From NCBI RefSeq assembly GCF_018122735.1, contig NZ_JAGRRD010000001.1, positions 2,406,423 to 2,466,209 on the forward strand: a stretch of DNA of 59,787 nt. The letters run 5' to 3'. This document shows, piece after piece, positions 53,626 to 59,787 of this stretch (its first letter is position 1; each line of letters opens with the position of its first letter). The notes below the pieces were generated by a model that searched no databases, had not been told where the DNA came from, and was given only the letters and a program-made list of their open reading frames with translations. Source of the stretch: Azoarcus sp. L1K30. GTDB lineage: Bacteria; Pseudomonadota; Gammaproteobacteria; Burkholderiales; Rhodocyclaceae. The translations under genes and the position numbers were made by a program.

Positions 53626-54987
53626 ATGTTCGAGAAGATCCTGATTGCAAATCGCGGCGAGATCGCGCTGCGAGTGCTGCGCGCCTGTCGCGAACTCGGC
53701 ATCAAGACCGTTGCCGTGCACTCCGAGGCCGACACCGAAGCAAAGTACGTGAAGCTCGCCGACGAATCGGTGTGCATCGGCCCGGCACCGTCGGGCCTGA
53801 GCTATCTGAACGTCCCTGCGATCATCTCCGCGGCAGAGGTCACCGACTCCGAGGCCATCCATCCGGGCTACGGTTTTCTGTCCGAGAATGCGGATTTCGC
53901 CGAACGGGTGGAACAGTCCGGCTTCGTCTTCATCGGACCGCGCCCGGACACCATCCGCCTGATGGGCGACAAGGTGTCGGCCAAGGACGCGATGAAGGCA
54001 GCAGGCGTACCTTGCGTTCCCGGCTCCGATGGCGCACTGCCCGAAGACCCGAAGGAGATCGTCAAGATCGGTCGCGCCGTCGGCTATCCGGTGATCATCA
54101 AGGCGGCCGGTGGTGGTGGCGGTCGTGGCATGCGGGTCGTTCACACAGAGGCTGCCCTGCTCAATGCGGTCACGACCACGCGCGCAGAAGCACAGGCCGC
54201 GTTTAGCAATCCGGTGGTCTACATGGAGAAGTTCCTCGAGAACCCGCGCCATGTGGAAATCCAGATCATGGCCGACCAGCACGGTAATGCGGTGTATCTT
54301 GGCGAGCGCGACTGCTCGATGCAGCGCCGTCACCAGAAGGTCATCGAGGAAGCGCCGGCGCCGGGCATCGACCGCAAGCTGATCGCCAAGATCGGCGAAC
54401 GCTGCGCCGAAGCCTGTCGCAAGATCGGCTATCGTGGTGCCGGCACCTTCGAATTCCTGTACGAGAATGGCGAGTTCTATTTCATCGAGATGAACACCCG
54501 CGTCCAGGTCGAGCACCCGGTCACCGAGATGATCACCGGCGTCGACATCGTGCAGGCGCAGATTCGCGTCGCCGCGGGCGAGAAGCTCTGGTTCCGCCAG
54601 CGCGACATCGAGTTTCGCGGACACGCAATCGAGTGCCGGATCAACGCGGAGGACCCGTTCAAGTTCACCCCCTCGCCAGGCAAGATCACCAACTGGCACA
54701 CCCCGGGCGGCCCCGGGATCCGGGTCGATTCGCACGTCTACAACGGCTATACGGTTCCCCCCCACTACGATTCGATGATCGGCAAGCTGATCGCCTATGG
54801 CGACACGCGTGAGCAGGCCATTCGCCGGATGCGTATCGCGCTGTCGGAAATGGCGGTCGGCGGCATCAAGACCAATATCGCGCTGCACCAGGAACTGATG
54901 CTCGACGCCCGTTTCGTGGAGGGCGGCACCAGCATTCACTACCTCGAGCACAAGCTCGCGGATCGCGGCGAAGTCAAACACAACTGA
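53626..54987 (+). CDS. accC: Biotin carboxylase subunit of acetyl-CoA carboxylase
   Basis: ATP-grasp enzyme that carboxylates biotin on AccB. 453 residues from [21 protein letters not shown]. It has [14 protein letters not shown], the glycine-rich loop [34 protein letters not shown], and [15 protein letters not shown] with catalytic Glu and Arg residues. It follows accB closely and is followed by prmA. Confidence 0.98.
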   Translation: MFEKILIANRGEIALRVLRACRELGIKTVAVHSEADTEAKYVKLADESVCIGPAPSGLSYLNVPAIISAAEVTDSEAIHPGYGFLSENADFAERVEQSGFVFIGPRPDTIRLMGDKVSAKDAMKAAGVPCVPGSDGALPEDPKEIVKIGRAVGYPVIIKAAGGGGGRGMRVVHTEAALLNAVTTTRAEAQAAFSNPVVYMEKFLENPRHVEIQIMADQHGNAVYLGERDCSMQRRHQKVIEEAPAPGIDRKLIAKIGERCAEACRKIGYRGAGTFEFLYENGEFYFIEMNTRVQVEHPVTEMITGVDIVQAQIRVAAGEKLWFRQRDIEFRGHAIECRINAEDPFKFTPSPGKITNWHTPGGPGIRVDSHVYNGYTVPPHYDSMIGKLIAYGDTREQAIRRMRIALSEMAVGGIKTNIALHQELMLDARFVEGGTSIHYLEHKLADRGEVKHN

Positions 54988-55001
54988 GCACGACAGATAC
55001 G

Positions 55002-55886
55002 ATGTGGACCTCGGTCACCCTGCAGGCAGATGCCGACAAGGCTGAAGCACTTTCCGATGCGCTGATGGAGGCCGGCGCGCTGTCCGTCTCTATCGAGGAT
55101 GCGGATGCCGGCACCGAGGCCGAAACGCCTCAGTTCGGCGAACCCGGACACCTGCCGACGAGCCTGTGGGACCACAGCAGGGTCATCGCCCTGTTCGATC
55201 GCGACGCGGATTTCGAGTCAGCGCTGGCCATTGCAGCCGGCGCTGCCGGCCTGCCTGCGGTGCCGCCTTACACGACCGAAGCGGTGGCGGAACAGAACTG
55301 GGTGCAGCTGACCCAGAGCCAGTTCGATCCGATCCGCATCACCGAGCGCCTGTGGATCGTGCCGTCCTGGCACGACGCCCCCGACGCCGACGCGATCAAT
55401 ATCGAGCTCGACCCCGGCATGGCTTTCGGAACCGGCTCGCACCCCACCACACGCCTGTGCCTGGAATGGCTGTGCGAAGCGGTCGCACGCGGCCAGTCCG
55501 TGCTCGATTACGGCTGCGGCTCCGGCATTCTGGGCATTGCGGCAGTTCGACTGGGGGCCGGCGACGTGCTCGGTGTCGACATTGACGAGAAAGCCGTCGA
55601 AGCGGCGCAGGACAATGCGCGCCGCAACGAAGTGGCGATGCGCGTCCAGCATTCGGGCATTGCGCTGAGCGAAACCTTCGATATCGTTGTCGCCAACATC
55701 CTGACCAATCCCCTGTGCGTGCTTGCACCGGCGATCGCTGCACGGATCACGCCCGGCGGCCGGGTCGCGCTGTCGGGAGTGCTCGAACAGCAATCCGGTC
55801 AGGTGATCGAAGCCTGGGCGCCATACGTGGCGCTGGCGGTCGGGGCCAGCAGCGACGGCTGGGTCAGGCTGGAAGGTCGGCGCTAG
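55002..55886 (+). CDS. prmA: Ribosomal protein L11 methyltransferase
   Basis: Trimethylates several amino groups of ribosomal protein L11 using SAM. 294 residues: an N-terminal substrate-binding domain (about 1-60), a short linker, and a class I methyltransferase domain with LDYGCGSGILGIAA, DIDEKAVEAAQDNA and VANILTNPL. The GFGTGSHPTT-like AFGTGSHPTTRLCLEWL is characteristic. It starts 14 nt after accC. Confidence 0.97.
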   Translation: MWTSVTLQADADKAEALSDALMEAGALSVSIEDADAGTEAETPQFGEPGHLPTSLWDHSRVIALFDRDADFESALAIAAGAAGLPAVPPYTTEAVAEQNWVQLTQSQFDPIRITERLWIVPSWHDAPDADAINIELDPGMAFGTGSHPTTRLCLEWLCEAVARGQSVLDYGCGSGILGIAAVRLGAGDVLGVDIDEKAVEAAQDNARRNEVAMRVQHSGIALSETFDIVVANILTNPLCVLAPAIAARITPGGRVALSGVLEQQSGQVIEAWAPYVALAVGASSDGWVRLEGRR

Positions 55887-55895
55887 GCCCCGACC

Positions 55896-57335
55896 ATGAT
55901 GCTCACTCGCTGCCCGGCGTGTCAGACCGTCTTCCGGTTGCGTGCCGAGCAGTTGCGTGCCCGCCGTGGCGAGGTACGCTGCGGTCACTGTTTCAATCCC
56001 TTCAATGCGCTCGAACACCTGATTGCCGAAGCGCCTCAGCCGCAGTCGGCACCGGATGCGTCGACGGTGGCCGGCAACTCCGCGCTCGACATCACGCCTG
56101 TCCAGACAGCAACGGCAGCGCAAGATACCCCGCCCGCCCCCGCACCCGAGCAAGGAATCGCGGGGCCGGCGCACGCCGGCCAGCCACCTGAAACAGATGC
56201 GGGCAGTCCTCACCTCGAGCAGAACAGTGCCGACACTTTATTGTCAGTGTCAGGCGCCGCGCCACCACGACCGGCATCGGACTCGGATTCGACCCAGCCA
56301 CTTCTGAGCAGCCTCGATTTCGACATCCCGGACGACATCGTGGGCAACTCGGGTGGCGTTTCGGACATGCACAATGAACCGCGGCTGGAGGATATCGACT
56401 TCTCCAGCTTCTTCGAGCCCGACAGCGACAGCATGCGTGCGCGCCAGGAGGACCGGGAAGCACGGCTGCCGCGCCATGCGGACCTCCCCGCCTTTCCGCC
56501 GCTGGATGCGTTCTTCGACGAACATGAGCCGACGCCATCTGCTACGGCAAGCGCAGACGAGCACGTCGACGCCAGTCCGCACCCCGCGGGCGACGCCAGC
56601 ACAGCACTGCCGGACGTGATCCGCGCCGAGCGCCGCCGGCCGCCCGATAGTCATGTCCGGGCGACCCCTGTGGAGCCCACCGCAGACAGCCCCGTCGAGC
56701 ACGCCGATGAGCCGGTCAATGAACCGGCCAAAGCAGCCACTGCATTCGAGCATCCGGTCGCGGACAACGAAGTCGAAACCGACCCGCTCCCTGACGCGGT
56801 GCCCGCCCCCGAAAACGCGCACCTCGACGCCACCTATGGCAAGCCGGAATCCTCAAGTGCGCTCAATCGCACCCTGTGGGGGCTGGCCATCGGCCTGCTT
56901 GCAGGCACGTTTGCAGTACAGGCAATCTATCTGTTCCGGCAGGATCTGGCACGCTCGCTGCCGGGGCTGCGGCCGCTGCTGGTTGCGGCTTGTGCGCGTC
57001 TCGGCTGCGACATGCCCCTGCCACGCGAAGCGGCGCTGATCTCCATTGAAACCACTGACCTGCAGTCCGAACCCGGCCGTCCGGGCCGCTTCGTCCTCCA
57101 CGCCACGGTGAAGAACCGGGCCGACTTCCTGCAGGCGTGGCCACACCTGGAGCTCACGCTGACCGACGCCAACGATGCAGCACTTGCCCGCAGGGTGTTC
57201 ACGCCAGCCGAATGGGTCGCACCCGCCCGGCTGGAGACCGGCTTCGAGCCGCGCGGCGATGCAGTGGTGAGACGCGCTTTCGACGTCGCTACCATCACGC
57301 CGACGGGATATCGCGTGTATGTCTTCTACCCCTGA
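55896..57335 (+). CDS. Zinc-ribbon and DUF3426 domain membrane protein
   Basis: A 479-residue protein with three parts. The first 40 residues form an MJ0042-type zinc ribbon (Cys6, Cys9, Cys29, Cys32). A long acidic, Pro/Ala-rich disordered stretch follows (about 45-320). One membrane segment (about 328-350) leads to a DUF3426 domain at the C-terminus (FVLHATVKNRADFLQAWPHLELTL). The family is common next to prmA in betaproteobacteria; its function is unknown. The topology suggests a cytoplasmic zinc ribbon linked to a periplasmic domain. Confidence 0.88.
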   Translation: MMLTRCPACQTVFRLRAEQLRARRGEVRCGHCFNPFNALEHLIAEAPQPQSAPDASTVAGNSALDITPVQTATAAQDTPPAPAPEQGIAGPAHAGQPPETDAGSPHLEQNSADTLLSVSGAAPPRPASDSDSTQPLLSSLDFDIPDDIVGNSGGVSDMHNEPRLEDIDFSSFFEPDSDSMRARQEDREARLPRHADLPAFPPLDAFFDEHEPTPSATASADEHVDASPHPAGDASTALPDVIRAERRRPPDSHVRATPVEPTADSPVEHADEPVNEPAKAATAFEHPVADNEVETDPLPDAVPAPENAHLDATYGKPESSSALNRTLWGLAIGLLAGTFAVQAIYLFRQDLARSLPGLRPLLVAACARLGCDMPLPREAALISIETTDLQSEPGRPGRFVLHATVKNRADFLQAWPHLELTLTDANDAALARRVFTPAEWVAPARLETGFEPRGDAVVRRAFDVATITPTGYRVYVFYP

Positions 57336-57425
57336 TCCCGCGAACCTGCGCCGCCCCCGTCACGCTGCAGTCATCACCGCGTGCGACACTGGTCCTGCAC
57401 CTCTCCCGCCGGCCACCACCCGCTC

Positions 57426-57821
57426 ATGAACGCGCCCGAAAACAACCCTCATTCAGAAAGCCCGTTCAAGGGCAAGACAGGTCTGGTCCGGATCTGGAAC
57501 GCCTTCCACTATTCGCTTGCTGGCCTGCGCGCGGCGATTCGTCACGAAGACGCATTCAGACAGGAATGCATCCTCGCGGCGCTGCTGATCCCGGCGGCGC
57601 TCTTCGTTCCGACCAACGGCACCGGCAAGGCAATCCTGATCGGCAGTACCTTGCTGGTGCTGATGGTGGAATTGCTCAACTCGGCGATCGAGGCCACCGT
57701 CGACCGCGTATCGCTCGAACGCCATCTACTGGCCAAGCGCGCAAAGGACATCGGCAGCGCCGCCGTATTGATCGCCCTGCTCAATCTGGCGCTGATGTGG
57801 GGTCTGGTTCTATTCGGCTGA
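57426..57821 (+). CDS. dgkA: Diacylglycerol kinase DgkA
   Basis: A 131-residue, three-helix inner-membrane kinase that phosphorylates diacylglycerol released when membrane-derived glucans or lipid A are decorated. Signatures: RIWNAFHYSLAGLRAAIRHEDAFRQE and VELLNSAIEATVDRV, which carries the catalytic Glu. The ATG at 57426 (MNAPENNPHS) gives a slightly long polar N-terminus. It converges on the SlyB-like gene with 16 bp between the stops. Confidence 0.96.
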   Translation: MNAPENNPHSESPFKGKTGLVRIWNAFHYSLAGLRAAIRHEDAFRQECILAALLIPAALFVPTNGTGKAILIGSTLLVLMVELLNSAIEATVDRVSLERHLLAKRAKDIGSAAVLIALLNLALMWGLVLFG

Positions 57822-57837
57822 TTCCAGTCCTGCCGAG

Positions 57838-58311
57838 TCAGCGCGTCACCCGCGTGGTGCCACCATCGCGCAGGATGCGCACACGCTGTCCGGGCTGGAA
57901 GCCTTCGCCCTGATCCTCCTGAACGACGGCGAGATACTGGCCGTTATCGAGTTTCACCGTCACCTCGACACCGGGCGTCCGCGTCACGCCCTCTTCAATA
58001 GCAGATCCTGCGAGACCGCCGGCCACTGCGCCCAGCACGGCGCCTATCGACGAGCCACGCCCGCCACCGACGGTGCTGCCCGCAATCCCGCCGACCGCGG
58101 CGCCCGCCACCGTACCGACCGGACTCTTTGTACCTTCGAGCTGGACCGCCCGTGCAGATTCCACGGTACCGAACTGCACCACCATCGTGCGCCTTGCCTC
58201 GCCGCGCGAGTACGTTCCACCACCCAGTCCGGAGGCGCACCCGGTCAGGGCCAGCCCCACGATCATCGCACCGCACATGGCGCGCAGCCGGTTCCTGCTC
58301 ATCAATTCCAT
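57838..58311 (-). CDS. SlyB-like glycine-zipper outer membrane lipoprotein
   Basis: A 157-residue lipoprotein (lipobox ALTGC). A glycine-zipper segment (about 66-107; GAAVGGIAGSTVGGGRGSSIG) resembles Rick_17kDa_Anti/SlyB proteins, which stabilise the outer membrane. The C-terminus (FQPGQRVRILRDGGTTRV) is a typical end of the family. I choose the ATG at 58311 because GGAG lies 7 nt before it; it overlaps the upstream kinase by 10 nt. A second ATG at 58302 coincides with that stop (TGATG). Confidence 0.88.
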   Translation of the reverse strand: MELMSRNRLRAMCGAMIVGLALTGCASGLGGGTYSRGEARRTMVVQFGTVESARAVQLEGTKSPVGTVAGAAVGGIAGSTVGGGRGSSIGAVLGAVAGGLAGSAIEEGVTRTPGVEVTVKLDNGQYLAVVQEDQGEGFQPGQRVRILRDGGTTRVTR

Positions 58312-59240
58312 AACGGTTCTCCAAAAGCTGCCTGATGCATCGCTGCAATCTCGTTGCGCGACGGCCGGTGATTCTGCCCCCCACGATAGCCGATCTTGAT
58401 CGCGCCCATCACCGCGGCCAGACGCCCGCAACGTACCCAGTCCCAACCCTGCGACAAGCCGTAAAGCAATCCGGCACGATAAGCGTCACCGCAACCGGTC
58501 GGGTCGATGATCTCATCCACCGCCACCGCCGGAATGTGGATGCATTCACCCGCCACATGAATCTCCGACCCATCCGCCCCCAGCGTCACCACCAGGGCAT
58601 CGACCTCTGCGGCCAATGCCTCGATCGTGCGCCCGGTCTTGTCACACATCAGACGGGCCTCGTAGTCATTGACCGTGCAATAGCGCGCCAGTTGCAGGCA
58701 ATGCAGCAACTCGTCACCCGACAGGATGGGCAGCGCCTGGCCCGGATCGAAGATGAAGGGTACGCCCGCTTCGGCAAACCCGCCAACGTGTCGCAACATG
58801 CCGTCTCGGCCATCGGGCGCGACGATACCGAGCGTGGCATCGACCGCATCCTGCACCCGGTTCAGGTGCGAGTGCATCATGGCGCCGGGATGGAATGCGG
58901 TAATCTGATTGTCATCCACGTCAGTGGTGATGAAGGCCTGCGCGGTATACGTGCCAGGCACCTGCAACACGTGATCCTGGCGCATCCCGAGAGATTCGAG
59001 GCGCTGCCGGTACTCGGCTACGTCGTCACCAACGGTTGCCATGATCAGCGGATCGGCCCCGAGCAGGTGCAGGTTGTAAGCGATATTCCCGGCGCAACCG
59101 CCGAACTCGCGGCGCAGATCGGGCACCAGGAAGGACACATTCAGGATATGGATCTGCTCCGGCAGAATGTGGTTCTTGAAGCGATCCTGAAACACCATGA
59201 TGGTGTCGTACGCCATTGAGCCGCAGACAAGAATGGACAT
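58302..59240 (-). CDS. PfkB-family kinase, probable adenosine kinase
   Basis: A 312-residue ribokinase-type enzyme. The N-terminal substrate motif FGGCAGNIAYNLHLLGADP and the anion hole/catalytic base DPTGCGDAYRAGLLYG are clear; the more usual GAGD is GCGD here. The sequence style resembles betaproteobacterial proteins annotated as adenosine kinases, but substrate choice in PfkB proteins cannot be read with certainty. It is upstream of and overlapping the SlyB-like gene on the same strand. Confidence 0.85.
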   Translation of the reverse strand: MSILVCGSMAYDTIMVFQDRFKNHILPEQIHILNVSFLVPDLRREFGGCAGNIAYNLHLLGADPLIMATVGDDVAEYRQRLESLGMRQDHVLQVPGTYTAQAFITTDVDDNQITAFHPGAMMHSHLNRVQDAVDATLGIVAPDGRDGMLRHVGGFAEAGVPFIFDPGQALPILSGDELLHCLQLARYCTVNDYEARLMCDKTGRTIEALAAEVDALVVTLGADGSEIHVAGECIHIPAVAVDEIIDPTGCGDAYRAGLLYGLSQGWDWVRCGRLAAVMGAIKIGYRGGQNHRPSRNEIAAMHQAAFGEPLWN

Positions 59241-59304
59241 GACAGGCCTGTGATCGTGTAAAGATCGCGATTATAGGCCGCGCGCCGCGGACGCGCTGCA
59301 GCAC

Positions 59305-59787
59305 TCAGCCGGACGCACCCGCCATGTTCGCGGCCGCGCCCGTTCGCGCCTCGTGCGCCTGCACCACATCCTCTATTACCGCCACCAATTGCCTGGCGAT
59401 GGCGCCCCAATCCGCGTCGACCACGCTTGCACGAGCCTTCGCGGCCAACGCCCGGCGCAAGGTATCGTCACTACCGACGCGCACGACCGCATCCACAAAC
59501 GCCTCCTCATCCCCAAGTGGCGCAAGCCAGCCGTTCTCACCGATGGCGACCCGCTCGGCAGCGGCAGCATAGTCGAACCCGATGACGGGTAAGCCACTGG
59601 CCAACGCCTCCGTGGTGACGTTGCCGAAGGTCTCGGTCACGCTCGGAAACAGGAACAGATCCGCCGAAGCATAATGCGCCGCAAGGTCTTCCCCGACACG
59701 CATGCCGGCAAATAGCAGACCGCGCCCGCCCGCCCCGGCCGCCTCCCGCCCTGCACGCGCGGGGCCGTCGCCCACGAACCACAGGCT
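59305..59787 (-). CDS. Glycosyltransferase family 4, C-terminal part
   Basis: The gene runs off the right edge: the last 160 codons are present and the N-terminal acceptor-binding half is missing. The donor-binding domain shows FVGDGPAR, YASADLFLFPSVTETFGNVTTEALASGLPVIGF (the EX7E-type motif) and an ENGWLAPLGDEEAF segment. It belongs with GT4 enzymes such as MgtA-like mannosyl- or glucosyltransferases. The sugar and acceptor cannot be inferred from this half. Confidence 0.88.
   Translation of the reverse strand, partial: SLWFVGDGPARAGREAAGAGGRGLLFAGMRVGEDLAAHYASADLFLFPSVTETFGNVTTEALASGLPVIGFDYAAAAERVAIGENGWLAPLGDEEAFVDAVVRVGSDDTLRRALAAKARASVVDADWGAIARQLVAVIEDVVQAHEARTGAAANMAGASG

Overview
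This is a 59.8-kb, high-GC chromosomal segment of a betaproteobacterium. Rhodocyclales (Thauera/Azoarcus-like) fits best, an inference from gene order, protein style and the accessory genes (fccAB, eutBC). Almost every base belongs to a recognisable core gene. There is no insertion sequence, phage, CRISPR array or obvious genomic island.

Layout. 1-5.3 kb: end of a sensor kinase and its FixJ-like regulator, facing tilS and accA; then a BAX-inhibitor-type membrane protein, a short ribosome hibernation factor and a NhaR-type LysR regulator. 5.4-11.2 kb: tRNA-Leu(CAA) on the minus strand, then queA-tgt-yajC-secD-secF with a clear terminator. 11.2-22.3 kb: a mixed stretch with a DUF2322 gene, purB, apaG, a flavocytochrome c sulfide dehydrogenase pair (fccA-fccB), ubiB/aarF, kup and free-standing eutBC. 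22.4-28.1 kb: argJ, secA, dciA, a 62-residue membrane protein and lpxC. 28.2-45 kb: a complete division and cell wall (dcw) cluster, mraZ-rsmH-ftsL-ftsI-murE-murF-mraY-murD-ftsW-murG-murC-ddlB-ftsQ-ftsA-ftsZ, read on the minus strand and followed by lpxC. 45.3-45.7 kb: RNase P RNA. 45.7-51.3 kb: a lipoprotein, pyrC, rsmI, the yraN-diaA-dolP set and mpl. 51.4-59.8 kb: an uncharacterised protein with a nucleotidyltransferase-like motif, tlpA, aroQ, accB-accC, prmA, a DUF3426 protein, dgkA, a SlyB-like lipoprotein, an adenosine/sugar kinase and the end of a glycosyltransferase.

How the genes work together. The dcw cluster makes lipid II and the septal machinery, mpl recycles murein peptide, and lpxC starts lipid A. 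secA, secD, secF and yajC provide export, and accA, accB and accC supply malonyl-CoA. From mraZ to ftsA, neighbouring genes are joined by stop/start overlaps (one 3-nt gap), using ATG, GTG and one TTG start. The coupling stops at ftsA/ftsZ, where I see a terminator-like hairpin and then an AT-rich palindrome over a candidate ftsZ promoter.

I found no wholly new multi-gene system. The best leads are the ftsA/ftsZ regulatory junction, the putative nucleotidyltransferase beside mpl, the unusual fccAB pair, and the MraZ operator with a second inverted array further upstream.
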